DNA from: Amoebidium appalachense
Taxonomy: Eukaryota; Ichthyosporea
NCBI GenBank assembly: GCA_963693365.1
Contig: CAVNZM010000016.1
Span: 2,108,001-2,172,000 of the forward strand
DNA length: 64,000 bases
Reading direction: 5' to 3'
Under the pieces are notes generated by a model, which saw only the letters and a program-made list of their open reading frames with translations, was not told the origin of the DNA and ran no database searches. Positions 33,149 to 43,321 of the stretch are shown here, one piece after another; the first letter of the stretch is position 1, and each line of letters begins with the position of its first letter. The position numbers and the translations under genes were made by a program.

Positions 33149-35540
33149 GAACAGCTTCTAGCACGAGACATTTACCACAAAGTTTATGGGGGATGGTGAA
33201 TGTGCCCCTGGAGTACGAGGGTCACACGAAAAAAACACAACGTTGTAGCTCGTATAGAACCCCCCTTGTAGCGTAGTATATGTACATATGTTACCTAGAC
33301 ATTATTGGTTTTTTCAATAACTACCCACAGAACAGCTTCTCGCACGAGACCTTTACCACAACGTTTATGGGGGGGATGGTAAATGTACCCCTGGAGTACG
33401 AGGGTCACACGAAAAAAACACAACGTTGTAGCTCGTATAGAACCCCCCTTGTAGCATAGTATATGTACATATGTTACCTAGACATTATTGGTTTTTCAAT
33501 AACTACCCACAGAACAGCTTCTAGCACGAGACATTTACCACACAGTTTATGGGGGGGATGGAGAATGTGCCCCTGGAGTACGAGGGTCACACGAAAAAAA
33601 CACAATGTTGTAGCTCGAATAGACCCCCCTTGTAGCATAGTATACGTCCATGTGTTACCTAGACATTATTGGTTTTTTCAATAACTACCCACAGAACAGC
33701 TTCTAGCACGAGACATTTACCACAAAGTTTATGGGGGGGATGGTGAATGTGCCCCTGGAGTACAAGGGTCACACGAAAAAAACACAATGTTGTAGCTCGA
33801 ATAGAACCCCCCTTGCAATTGTAGCATAGTATATGTACATGTGTTACCTAGACATTATTGGTTTTTTCAATAACTACCCACAGAACAGCTTCTAGCACGA
33901 GACATTTACCATTAAGTTTATGGGGGGGATGGTAAATGTACCCCTGGAGTACGAGGGTCACACGAAAAAAACACAACGTTGTAGCTCGTATAGCACCCCC
34001 CCTTGTAGCATAGTATATGTACATATGTTACCTAGACATTATTGGTTTTTCAATAACTACCCACAGAACAGCCTCTAGCACGAGAGATTTACCACAGAGT
34101 TTATGGGGGGGATGGTGAATGTGCCCCTGGAGTACGAGGGTCACACAAAAAAAACACAACATTGTAGCTCGAATAGAACCCCCCTTGTAGTATAGTATAA
34201 GTACATGTGTTACCTAGACATTATTCGTTTTTTCAATAACTACCCACAGAACAGCTTCTAGCACGAGAGCTTTACCGCAAAGTTGATGGGGGGGATGGTG
34301 AATGTGCCCCTGGAGTACGAGGGTCACACGAAAAAAACACAACGTTGTAGCTCGTATAGAACCCCCCTTGTAGCATAGTATATGTACATAGTATGTTACC
34401 TAGACATTATTGGTTTTTTCAATAACTACCCACAGAACAGCTTCTAGCACGAGACATTTACCACACCGTTTATGGGGGGGATGGAGAATGTGCCCCTGGA
34501 GTACGAGGGTCACACGAAAAAAACACAATGTTGTAGCTCGAATAGACCCCCCTTGTAGCATAGTATACGTCCATGTGTTACCTAGACATTATTGGTTTTT
34601 TCAATAACTACCCACAGAACAGCTTCTAGCACGAGACATTTACCACACAGTTTATGGGGGGGATGGTGAATGTGCCCCTGGAGTACAAGGGTCACACGAA
34701 AAAAACACAACATTGTAGCTCGAATAGAACCCCCCTTGCAATTGTAGCATAGTATATGTACATGTGTTACCTAGACATTATTGGTTTTTTCAATAACTAC
34801 CCACAGAACAGCTTCTAGCACGAGAAATTTACCATACAGTTTATGGGGGGGATGGAGAATGTGCCCCTGGAGTACGAGGGTCACACGAAAAAAACACAAT
34901 GTTGTAGCTCGAATAGACCCCCCTTGTAGCATAGTATACGTCCATGTGTTACCTAGACATTATTGGTTTTTTCAATAACTACCCACAGAACAGCTTCTAG
35001 CACGAGACATTTACCAAAAAGTTTATGGGGGGGATGGTAAATGTGCCCCTGGAGTACAAGGGTCACACGAAAAAAACACAACGTTGTAGCTCGTATAGAA
35101 CCCCCCTTGTAGCATAGTATATGTACATATGTTGCCTAGACATTATTGGTTTTTCAATAACTACCCACAGAACAGCCTCTAGCACGAGAGATTTACCACA
35201 AAGTTTATGGGGGGGATGGTGAATGTGCCCCTGGAGTACGAGGGTCACACAAAAAAAACACAACATTGTAGCTCGAATAGAACCCCCCTTGTAGCATAGC
35301 ATATGTACATGTGTTACCTAGACATTATTCGTTTTTTCAATAACTACCCACAGAACAGCTTCTAGCACGAGAACTTTACCACAAAGTTTATGGGGGGGAT
35401 GGTGAATGTGCCCCTGGAGTACGAGGGTCACACGAAAAAAGCACAACGTTGTAGCTCGTACAGAACCCCCTTTGTAGCATAGTATATGTACATAGTATGT
35501 TACCTAGACATTATTGGTTTTTTTCAATAACTACCCACAT
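33149..35540. repeat. Minisatellite of about 185-bp units, roughly 13 copies
   Basis: Unit starts AACAGCTTCTAGCACGAGA and includes GGATGGTGAATGTGCCCCTG, GAACCCCCCTTGTAGCATAG and ACCTAGACATTATTGG. Units begin at about 33149, 33331, 33513, 33695 and so on every 180-186 bp to about 35358, with a diverged partial unit to 35600. Copies differ by scattered substitutions and a CAATTG insertion in two units (33816, 34738), implying higher-order duplication. Short ORFs repeat with the unit and are not genes. Confidence 0.92.
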
Positions 35541-35652
35541 GCGGCATGTGTTACTTTCACGTTATTGGTTTCCTAGCACGGGATATTCAGCACACAGTTG
35601 GGGATGTGGGGGCAGTGTACACCTCAATATTGGTAAGGTGGTGGTGGGTGGG

Positions 35653-35686
<34 letters not shown>

Positions 35687-36155
35687 CCACACAACCGAAA
35701 CTGTCGGTGTTACAAGTGGTTCGGTCTTAGGAAGTTAGAACGGTGATTTTTTTAATTAATAGCGGGAAACAATATTATCCCCATTGCATATGGGGGGAAC
35801 GAGGGGGGGGGGGGGGGGGGGGGGGGTTCACAACGAATTCTATCGACTGTGCATAATTAATGTATATTGCACATGTAGCCTGAAAGATTAAAGTGAATGT
35901 GTGTATGTATATGTGCGAGTATATTTGTGTATGCAATACATGTACAATGTTTTCGTCTTTGTAGGTGGGTGGGTGGGGTGGGGGGGGGGGGGGGGGGGGG
36001 GGGGGGGTGCGCGGGGGGGGAAGAGGGAGGGGGGGGAGGGGGCATCATGATCAGGGATAACAGGGTGTGTGCGTGTGTGCGCTTGTGTGTGCATGTGCTG
36101 TGTGTGTTGTGTAGGTGTGCGCCTGTGTGTGTGTGCGTGCCTGTGTGTGCGCGCC

Positions 36156-36187
<32 letters not shown>

Positions 36188-36217
36188 GTGCATGTGTGAG
36201 TGTGTGTGCGTGCGCGC

Positions 36218-36248
<31 letters not shown>

Positions 36249-36260
36249 TGTGTGATTTCA
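35541..36260. repeat. Poly-G tracts and TG/CG microsatellite
   Basis: Poly-G at about 35656-35683, 35806-35826 and 35980-36008, and a TG/CG-rich tract at 36065-36255 that includes a (CG)n run at 36212-36231. 35840-35950 has nothing recognisable. Confidence 0.85.
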
Positions 36261-37190
36261 AAGAAGTCGAAAGCGCCAGTGACACCCATGTTGAAAAAAA
36301 GACAAGCAAGCACGCTAAGAAGGACAGCAAGAAGTAACAGAAACCCTTTCATGCCGAAAAAATGGTCAAGAACAAAGAAGTGGAGGACACGTAACTATAG
36401 TCTGATAGTTGTGACTAAGGGCACTAAGGGTAGCGCTAAGGGCACCAAGCTGATGGCGCGCGCGCGCGAGCCGAAATCTATTTTTATCTTTTTTCCTAAT
36501 CGGCGCGGCGAATAGTGATTGGCTAAATCCCAATCCGGTTTGCAATTTTTTTCTCCATTTAAGCCTGTACGCACGTTGTTTGCTCCATTTCTCTTCCCCC
36601 TTCCCGCAGGTCCGCAGGTCCTTTCCCGCAGGTCGCATGGTCGCAGGTCCCTTCCCGCAGGTCGCCTGGTCGCAGTTCCCTTCCCGCAGGTCGCCTGGTC
36701 ACAGATCCCCTCCGCAGATCGCGCAGCCACCGTGCTGATTGTTTTGGACCATGCTGCATGCTGCCTAACGGCTGAAAGGCCCTTTGAAGGTTAGTTTTGT
36801 GTTGCCTGCTTTTGTGCATATGGCGTTTGTCTGTCTGGTCTGTGTCCGTCCTGTGATTATGTCTGTGTCTGTGTCTGTGTGTGTGTGTGTGTATGTGTGT
36901 GTGTGTGCGTGCGTGTGCGTGTGTCTGCTGGCTGCAGATGCACGTTGCCTTTCACGTTCCTGAACCAGCGACTGTGGGCACTACTTTTGCTGTTAGCACT
37001 ATAGCTATCATCCCCTCCACCGATCGTTCAAGCTATTTTCTGTTTCTCTAGACTTCATAAGTTCTGGTCCGGGTTTCTATGTTTGAGGTTGGTTCTGTCG
37101 ACTCTTTTTTTGCCACTCTCAGTCAGCCCCCTCAGTCCCCCCCCCCCCCCCCCCCCCCCACTTAGCTCGAGTTCCTTTACAGGTTTTGGC
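36261..37190. other. Unassigned stretch with short tandem repeats
   Basis: 36264-36335 has a short Lys-rich open frame (ending KHAKKDSKK) following TTTCAAAG, which could be an exon end but is too short to support. 36524-36560 has ATTGG and a TTTAAG, promoter-like. 36598-36715 holds four copies of CCCTTCCCGCAGGTCGC-like units of about 32 bp. (TG)n at 36860-36920 and poly-C at 37138-37159. No gene supported. Confidence 0.4.
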
Positions 37191-37194
37191 AAGG

Positions 37195-37835
37195 TTGGCC
37201 CATGAAGTCATCAGCAGCTATAAGGCTACGTTATCATCTAGAGGTGGGTACCGGCTCTTTGTCCTATGGCTGCTGTTGTTTCCGTTTTTCGTTTCATAGG
37301 TGGGTACCGGCTCTTTGTCCTGTTAGGGTAAATAAAGTATGGAGGCAAGACCCTGTGGGTCTGGGGCTCTTTGTCCTATGGCTGCTGTTGTTTCCGTGTT
37401 TCGTTTCTGTGTTGCTCTTATAGCACACGAATGATCATGTGCATGTTTAGCACCCATAGGTGGGTACCGGCTCTTTGTCCTGTTAAGGTAAATAAAGTAT
37501 GGAGGCAAGACCCTGTGGGTCTGGGGCTCTTTGTTCTATGGCTGCTGTTGTTTCCATGTTTCGTTTCTGTGTTGCTCTTATAGCACATGAATGATCATGT
37601 GCATGTTTAGCACCCATAGGTGGGTACCGGCTCTTTGTCCTGTTAAGGTAAATAAAGTATGGAGGCAAGACCCTGTGGGTCTGGCACCTCGTCGTCGTCA
37701 TCGATCGTCAAAGGTTCATGTGGGGTGGGTGGTGGTCCCCAGGAAAAGACCCTGTGGGTCTGGCACCTCATCGTCGTCATCGATCGTCAAAGGTTCATGT
37801 GGGGTGGGTGGGGGGGGGGGGGGGGGGGGGGGGAG
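37195..37835. repeat. Tandem repeats of about 160-180 bp
   Basis: GGTGGGTACCGGCTCTTTGT occurs at about 37237, 37299, 37459 and 37619; the units also carry AATAAAGTATGGAGGCAAGA and GATCATGTGCATGTTTAGC. A second repeat GACCCTGTGGGTCTGGCACC with ATCGATCGTCAAAGGTTCATG occurs twice (37669 and 37748). Ends in poly-G at 37810-37833. Confidence 0.85.
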
Positions 37836-38697
37836 GAGGGGGGAGGTGGGGGTTTAAGATATCATCACGACAACCTCCAGCCATCCAACAGATGACTTTA
37901 AGGATGACGACGGTCTTTTTAGTGTGACTTAGAACATCCTGAAAGATGGCTTTAAAATTGCATCAAGAAATCTTCCGGTGCACTTACCAGAACTATGAAT
38001 ATATAATTATTCTATCTATGGGAGCGACCATATATAACGTAAAGCCGTCTAAAGTGTATATTAATTGTGTCTTTTCCTCAATTGATGATGAATCTATATT
38101 ATGACGTAAATACGTCTCACGCATATCTTGTTTGTGTCACTATGTACCAATAAAAATATCCCTAGCCTATCGGTGAGTTGCTTTTAGTACGTCCTAAAGT
38201 CGACAACTCGTGTTAGACTGAAATAACATATTACATAACTACATCGTAAGGATACATTTAGGTTAACCACAACATATCTGTAATATATCTCTGCAAATTC
38301 TTCAAGAGGTGTTAAGTATGCCATATATGCTCGTCTGAACTACATAAAGTAGTATTAAAGATGGATATTGGTGATCGCAAAGCGCTCTTGTAGACGGCTG
38401 ATCGATAGCTTACAGATATGCTGGGGATATCTTTTTAGTAAAAGTTCATAAATATTGTCTTTTTATAGATTCGTTTAAGACATAACAAAGACGGCTCTAA
38501 GATATGCTTGGGGGAGGAAACAGATGGAACACGGGATAGGGTTTCGCCGGGTTACAGATATGCTAAGGACGTACTTACAGAGATGTCTTTAATATCGCCT
38601 GCTAAAGCCGGACGGGTTAGGGATAGCTTGGAGTCATCTCTAACTAATAACGGTTACAAAGGGTATGGTTCAGGATGGGTTACGGGTTTAGGATGTC
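37836..38697. other. AT-rich, word-repetitive non-coding stretch
   Basis: Crowded with the same degenerate words as 21400-22790 (TAAAGACG, TTTAGGATG, GACGTAAATACGTC, AAGACG). It abuts the stop of the 38698-39018 gene. No ORF of note. The resemblance suggests that the two stretches flank, or once formed, one spacer now split by chromovirus and satellites. Confidence 0.5.
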
Positions 38698-39018
38698 TCA
38701 GACTGGTTTGAGACGGGAAAAAGATGCCGGGAGATGTTTGCTGATGCACCGCTCCAGTGGCTGGTTGGGGTCCAGATATGTGTGGGCCTTCTTGAAAAAT
38801 GCCTCAACCCCACCCCTGACCAACGCCTTGTAGCTATGTCGGAGTAGTGAAAGTTTGGGAGTCCCAAAGTACCCAACGGTGGTCTCCCGCCACTTGCCTG
38901 AATGCACGTCTTCCGGGTACTGGTACTTGACAGTGTACCTGCCCAGGGGCCAAACCCTACTCGTCTCAGAGTCCAAGTCATCAGCATGCCCATGAGGCTG
39001 CTGCACGTTGGGGGACAT
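38698..39018 (-). CDS. Small protein next to the capsid gene, 106 aa
   Basis: First ATG at 39018 (MSPNVQQPHGHADDLD). Mixed composition: YTVKYQYPEDVHSGKW, a basic ALVRGGVEAFFKKAHTYL helix, ending SRLKPV. Its start lies 34 bp downstream of the capsid gene stop in the same orientation, so it is probably a co-regulated late gene. No family recognised. A longer overlapping frame (38688-39107) is a shadow with biased composition. Confidence 0.6.
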   Translation of the reverse strand: MSPNVQQPHGHADDLDSETSRVWPLGRYTVKYQYPEDVHSGKWRETTVGYFGTPKLSLLRHSYKALVRGGVEAFFKKAHTYLDPNQPLERCISKHLPASFSRLKPV

Positions 39019-39051
39019 GGTGGACACGGTGTTGTTGTAAACTGGTGTTTA

Positions 39052-41199
39052 TTATTTCGCAGCGTACTGCGCCATGGGTTGCCGGGCAAAGCTGCCCTGG
39101 GGGTCACTGCTGTGCCCCACCCTCACGGGCGTAAAGTCGACATAGTAGGACTTGCTGTTGAGGGGGAGCCCCCTGCTGCCCAGACCGCTCCTGCCGGGCA
39201 TGGAGGGCACGTGGTTGTCGGCGGGCAGGTTGTTGAAGGTAGGCAGCCGGCTGAAGGGCACACCGTAAACGCCGGCCTGGAAGGTGGCGTCCGTGTGCCG
39301 TGCCCGGTAGGGGGCCGCGTAGGCAGCCTCGTACTCGGCCTCGGGTGCCAGCTTGTAGCCGTACACGGCCGCCTGCGTGGGTGTGGGCGCCAGTGGAATA
39401 CCGTTGACGTTGGCCATGGACGCGTTCATACTTGCTAGGTGGCCCACACAATTTGCACCGTAAGCCTCCACCGTCACCTCATGGGCACCGGACAGCACCA
39501 GCACGTTCTCGTGGTGCACGAAGGTGTCGAGGGTCAGGTCGTCCTGAACCGTGGGTTCCCCGACCCCGGCGGAGAACTTTTCCGTGTTCAGGTGCAGCAG
39601 AATGGGGGTGGCGTCGGAGCTGGTGTCGAGCCCAGAGTACAGGTCACGGTCCCTCTCGAGGTCCAGGGCGATCATGAACTGCTTGTCGGGCCAGGACGTG
39701 GAGTTGTACATGCAATCGGCCGTGACGTCACCCAAGAAGTAGAGGGCCTTAGCCAGCTCGGCCCATGCCTCGGCGCAGTTGTTCTTCGACACACGAATTT
39801 CGTCGAGGGGCTTCTGGTAGGGGCCTATCTTGATCTGGTAGCTCGTTATGTTGCTGCGTTCCGACCTAAACGACTCGTAGCCGGCCTGGGCCCACGTGTT
39901 GCCTTTACGAACGAGGGAGAGCAGGGACTTGACGTTTCTCCCCCGGAACGAAATGTGCAGGTCGGCAGGGCTGCCCCCCTTGACGTAGCTCTGGAAGTGG
40001 GTGAACGTGCTGTAGGGAATGTACACGTTCTTCTCCATCAAGGCCTTTTCGAAGCCGGCCGTGTAGACGGCGTTCCACTCGATGATTTCGCAGTGGAGGA
40101 CGGGGTTGATGATCTCGTAGGCGACGTCCTTGAGCCAATTCTCGTTCTCGGTGGGCACGTACAACACTTGGTTTGCCTCACCCAACGACAGCTCGATCTG
40201 CACCTCCCCCATGTACGACAGCGGGAGGTACCGGCCGGACCGCATGAGGCCGAGCTTGAGCTGGTGAATGTAGGTGAAACCGTCGGTGGCGTCGATTTGG
40301 GCCTGGATGTTGGCCTGGTGGGGAGGCCACTTGGCGGCGCGGGCGGTGTAGTCGAGGAAGCGGTCGGCAGGAATGCCGTCCTTGCCCGGCAGCTTGTCGA
40401 CATCGGGGGCAAACAGGGCCTCGTCGGGCAACGGGTCCGTCCCCCTCGCCTTCTCGATGCCAAAGAGCTTTTTGAGGGGGTCGGGGTTGAAGCACGAGTA
40501 CTGGGCGGCCGTGGTGGTGTTCCACTTGTCCGCATACTCCCAGTCGGCGTCCTGCGGGCTGTACGTCCCGTGCATGCGGCCGGCGGGGCTGTTGCCGTAG
40601 TCGGCCGACGACAGGAACCGTTCCAGGTTGATCATCAGGTGGTTGTAGCCTGAAATGTCCTCGACGGTGGTGCCGTTGATGGACACACGGGCCCGTTCAA
40701 ACGGTGCGGCCGAGGAGCAGAGGTGGCCCCCCATCATGGCCATCCCCTCCAGGTTGCGGACCTTGAGGGGGAAAATGTCGGTTGCCGCCGCGTTGTTGTT
40801 GAGGGTGTTGTTGGCCAGCGTCTCGCTCTGGGGCACGGTGGTGCCCTCGTAGTCCCTTATGGTGGTGTCGATCTCGAGGGGGTGGGCCAGCTGACCGGGG
40901 AGGGGGAACCTGCGCAGCCTCTCCACCTTCACGCCCACGTACTCGGGGGCGTTGGGCACGTTGGCCTTGAACTGGAACGTCATGTAGGAGTTGAGACAGT
41001 CCAGGAAGCCCACGGCCGGCAGGGAGAACCGAATCACGCGCTGCCCCTTTGAGCTGTACGTCGAGCCGGTCACCGGGTAGGTCTTGACGGTCGACCGGCG
41101 GTTGATGTGGCTGAGCTCCACGGGCGAGTACGTGCCGGCGTCCGTCAGCTTGTGGTAGGCCATGTTGAGGGGCACGGAGGCGTCGTAGGGGGCTGCCAT
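39052..41199 (-). CDS. mcp: Major capsid protein, double-jelly-roll type
   Basis: 715 codons from the ATG at 41199 (MAAPYDASVPLNMAYHKL), chosen because an ATG at 41229 would overlap the ATPase stop (41213-41215). Recognition rests on the length, on an N-terminal SFxLPAVGFLDCLNSY-type strand pattern, on ERARVSINGTTVEDISGYNH followed by a helix NLERFLSSADYG (a Polinton/adintovirus-like arrangement), and on its position right after the packaging ATPase. Ends YAAK with TAATAAA, so stop and polyadenylation signal overlap. Intact frame. Forms the hexon-like trimeric capsomer in this virus class. Confidence 0.8.
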   Translation of the reverse strand: MAAPYDASVPLNMAYHKLTDAGTYSPVELSHINRRSTVKTYPVTGSTYSSKGQRVIRFSLPAVGFLDCLNSYMTFQFKANVPNAPEYVGVKVERLRRFPLPGQLAHPLEIDTTIRDYEGTTVPQSETLANNTLNNNAAATDIFPLKVRNLEGMAMMGGHLCSSAAPFERARVSINGTTVEDISGYNHLMINLERFLSSADYGNSPAGRMHGTYSPQDADWEYADKWNTTTAAQYSCFNPDPLKKLFGIEKARGTDPLPDEALFAPDVDKLPGKDGIPADRFLDYTARAAKWPPHQANIQAQIDATDGFTYIHQLKLGLMRSGRYLPLSYMGEVQIELSLGEANQVLYVPTENENWLKDVAYEIINPVLHCEIIEWNAVYTAGFEKALMEKNVYIPYSTFTHFQSYVKGGSPADLHISFRGRNVKSLLSLVRKGNTWAQAGYESFRSERSNITSYQIKIGPYQKPLDEIRVSKNNCAEAWAELAKALYFLGDVTADCMYNSTSWPDKQFMIALDLERDRDLYSGLDTSSDATPILLHLNTEKFSAGVGEPTVQDDLTLDTFVHHENVLVLSGAHEVTVEAYGANCVGHLASMNASMANVNGIPLAPTPTQAAVYGYKLAPEAEYEAAYAAPYRARHTDATFQAGVYGVPFSRLPTFNNLPADNHVPSMPGRSGLGSRGLPLNSKSYYVDFTPVRVGHSSDPQGSFARQPMAQYAAK

Positions 41200-41212
41200 G
41201 TTGGTGGTGTGT

Positions 41213-42016
41213 TTACCTATGCCGTACATTTTTTTCGCCGTCACTGTCGCCGCCACCGTCGGACCCCGGGGACCCCAGCACCACCTCCTGTTCGAAATTT
41301 CGAAACATCCGCCCCTCGTTCAAGCGGATAAAGAGGAAGTCGTGCTTGCCCCGGTAGACCGTGTCCATCAATTCGAAAAATTGGGGGGTCTCGAGGGCGG
41401 GCAGGAACTCGTCCCGCAACACCTTGAGCTCGGTGTTGTTGGTGTTCTTGAAGTAGGCCAAGGCGTCAGCCTGGCTGCGCAGCTCGAGGGGTATCTTGTT
41501 GAGCTTCTGCCCGACCATCATCACCGACACACCAATGTGTCGGCGGTTCTGCGCCATGCGCACAAACTCGCGCAGGTTGCCCGACTTGCGAAAAATGTGG
41601 GACATGTCGTCAAACACCAGCAGCATGCGGTAGTTGGGGTTAACCTTCTTGTGCTGAAGCGACAGCTTGAGAATCTCGGGGAGGAACGACACGTCCTGGT
41701 GCAGGCGGGCCTTGGGGATTTTCAGGGCCGTGCCCAGGGTGTGCATGCTCGGGCTGAAAATGTACACGCGGTCAAACAGTTTATTGTAGAACTGACCCTC
41801 CCGGGCAACCAAGTTGACGAGCAGGTTGGACTTGCCGGACCCGGGCTGGCCAATGAGCAGGAAGAAGAACACGTTGTCCATCAACGGGTAGGGCACCCTC
41901 AGCTTGGTGTCGCACGTCATTGGTATGTGCTCCACCGAGAGGGGTGCGGGCAGGGGCTTGACGGCAATGGGCGGGGGCGGGTGCATGATGGTGTCACTCT
42001 CACCCAACAGGCCCAT
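41213..42016 (-). CDS. atpase: Genome-packaging ATPase, FtsK/HerA type
   Basis: 267 codons, ATG start at 42016. Walker A GQPGSGKS near residue 55, followed by NLLVNLV; Walker B MLLVFDD near 132; QNRRH near 156 in the position of the arginine/sensor element; GQKLNK after. This is the A32-like packaging ATPase that loads DNA into the capsid in Polintons, virophages and NCLDVs. It starts four bases after the stop of the 42021-42272 gene and precedes the capsid gene, in one minus-strand group. Frame intact, acidic C-terminal tail. Confidence 0.9.
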   Translation of the reverse strand: MGLLGESDTIMHPPPPIAVKPLPAPLSVEHIPMTCDTKLRVPYPLMDNVFFFLLIGQPGSGKSNLLVNLVAREGQFYNKLFDRVYIFSPSMHTLGTALKIPKARLHQDVSFLPEILKLSLQHKKVNPNYRMLLVFDDMSHIFRKSGNLREFVRMAQNRRHIGVSVMMVGQKLNKIPLELRSQADALAYFKNTNNTELKVLRDEFLPALETPQFFELMDTVYRGKHDFLFIRLNEGRMFRNFEQEVVLGSPGSDGGGDSDGEKNVRHR

Positions 42017-42020
42017 AAAA

Positions 42021-42272
42021 TTAGTGCCTGCAGCCGTCCATTTGCACGTTGTAGACCGTGAAGTCGTCCAGGCACTCGAAGCTCAGAGGTACATGAGGTA
42101 CGAGGTACATGGGCTCGTCACCCAGCCACGTCATGACGCACCCACAGTCAAAGTCGTAGCCCGGCCCCTCCTCCTGGGTGGCGCACTTGAACCAGTGCCC
42201 ACAGTAGTCGCACGCGTGCTGCCATGGTTCGGCGTCCGTGTCGGATGCCGCCTTGGTTGTCGGGTTGGCCAT
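42021..42272 (-). CDS. Small Cys-rich protein, 83 aa
   Basis: ATG at 42272 (MANPTTKAASDTDAEPW). A CDYCGHWFKC cluster followed by DFDCGCVM gives five cysteines plus a histidine, suggesting a zinc-binding fold. The stop lies four bases before the ATPase start. Its promoter is the palindrome at 42297-42349 shared with the divergent 42366 gene. Possible transcription or redox protein; not recognised. Confidence 0.6.
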   Translation of the reverse strand: MANPTTKAASDTDAEPWQHACDYCGHWFKCATQEEGPGYDFDCGCVMTWLGDEPMYLVPHVPLSFECLDDFTVYNVQMDGCRH

Positions 42273-42296
42273 GTCGGTTGCCGTGTCTGTAATACG

Positions 42297-42349
42297 GCAC
42301 ACATTTTTTGGACGTTGGCACCGTCCAACGTCGGTAAAAAAATGTGTGC
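42297..42349. promoter_or_regulatory. Palindromic bidirectional promoter
   Basis: Left arm GCACACATTTTTTGGACGTT (42297-42316) and right arm CCAACGTCGGTAAAAAAATG running to 42349 are inverted copies, differing by a GGT insertion, around a 6-base centre. Each half reads out towards one gene as CCAACGTC..AAAAAATGTGTG, ending 17 bp before the plus-strand ATG (42366) and about 25 bp before the minus-strand ATG (42272). It is the best candidate late promoter in the element. Confidence 0.65.
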
Positions 42350-42365
42350 GTACTGGTAACCAACC

Positions 42366-42974
42366 ATGTCGGCCGAAGACAACCAAATCGAGCGCGTGTC
42401 TGACGGCGAAGTCCACCAACCCGTGTCCAACGGCGCCACCGGCATGGGTGTGGAGCCCATGGTGTTGGACGCCGGCCACGTGGCCAAGGCGAGACGGCAG
42501 CCCACGGCCCGGCAGCTGGAGGCCCTGGAGAAGGGCCGGAGCACCAGGGTGGAACGCATGCGGCGAAACAAGGACTACATCCGTGAACTCGAGCAGAAGC
42601 TGCAGGTGCTGGAGACCCGCCCGCCCGGCCCCCCGCCGGCGAAAGCAGAAGCACCGGCACAACCCCCAAAAGCACCCCGGCCAAGGCAGAAGAAGGCACC
42701 ACGGAAGCCCATGACGAGGGTGGCGTTCGAGGAAGGGGACAGCGATGGTGGCTATGACGACTCGGACCCGCACAGCAACCCCTACTACCAGTACTACATG
42801 CCCCCGCCGGTACCACACCCCATGGGTGCACCGGGCGGGTACGCACCTCCACAGACACGCCACAGTGCCCCCCACACGGGCATGGGCTACGGCCCGTACC
42901 ACCCTCCTGCAGCAGCAGCACCCCCTCCCCAGCGCAGCTACAGCGACCACATCGCCAGCCTCATTTCGTGGTGA
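42366..42974 (+). CDS. Coiled-coil protein with Pro/Tyr-rich tail, 202 aa
   Basis: ATG start in a good CAACCATGT context. Basic segment KGRSTRVERMRRNKDYIREL followed by a short leucine coil EQKLQVLE (about residues 55-85), a Pro/Ala/Lys linker, an acidic DSDGGYDDSD and a tail rich in YY, PPP and GYGP. Resembles in layout a structural or scaffold protein; a bZIP role is possible because basic region and coil are adjacent, but the coil is short. Divergent to the Cys-rich gene. Confidence 0.6.
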   Translation: MSAEDNQIERVSDGEVHQPVSNGATGMGVEPMVLDAGHVAKARRQPTARQLEALEKGRSTRVERMRRNKDYIRELEQKLQVLETRPPGPPPAKAEAPAQPPKAPRPRQKKAPRKPMTRVAFEEGDSDGGYDDSDPHSNPYYQYYMPPPVPHPMGAPGGYAPPQTRHSAPHTGMGYGPYHPPAAAAPPPQRSYSDHIASLISW

Positions 42975-43030
42975 CGTAGGAAGGAAAAATTCGTGTGCCC
43001 CCACTAGTAGCAAGCTACCGGTGCACGGCC

Positions 43031-43321
43031 ATGGCTACCCCTAGGAGCACGAAAAACCTGCCGTCGGCGTACTCGTCGCCGTTTACGTTCGACGACTACC
43101 TCGAGTTCTACATACGACACGGCACGGACAAACAGTTCGACCCGGCCGACAAGGCCGGGAAGAAGCCCGAAAACAAAATCGAAAAAAAATTCCTGAGGTT
43201 GAAGAAGAGGGTGCCGGTCGACCGGCAAGAGGAGCTGAGGAAGGTGCTGGAATACGAGGCCGAGCTCGATGCCCGCATGCTGGCCCACATACAGAAGCAG
43301 GAGGGGGAGACCAACATCTAA
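43031..43321 (+). CDS. Small charged protein, 96 aa
   Basis: Start at the ATG in GGCCATGGC at 43031; an upstream GTG-like extension is not needed. N-terminal STKNLPSAYSSPFTFDDYLE, then Lys-rich and a helix EELRKVLEYEAELDARMLAH. A GAAAAATTCGTGTG word resembling the late motif lies at 42985. The stop overlaps by four bases the stop of the convergent 43318-43563 gene. Unknown function. Confidence 0.6.
   Translation: MATPRSTKNLPSAYSSPFTFDDYLEFYIRHGTDKQFDPADKAGKKPENKIEKKFLRLKKRVPVDRQEELRKVLEYEAELDARMLAHIQKQEGETNI

Noticed and set aside
33463-34978. Repeated 65-73 aa ORFs
   Set aside because: They recur with each minisatellite unit and begin in the preceding unit; no independent coding evidence.
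33149-35540. CRISPR-like array
   Set aside because: Units of about 185 bp are repeated in full with no unique spacers, and the context is eukaryotic.
36069-36515. 148-aa ORF with a Lys-rich end
   Set aside because: First half is TG/CG microsatellite; the remaining part is too short and lacks support as a gene.
39439-40653. 404-aa plus-strand ORF antisense to the capsid gene
   Set aside because: Shadow of the capsid coding frame, Val/Gly-rich, no motif.
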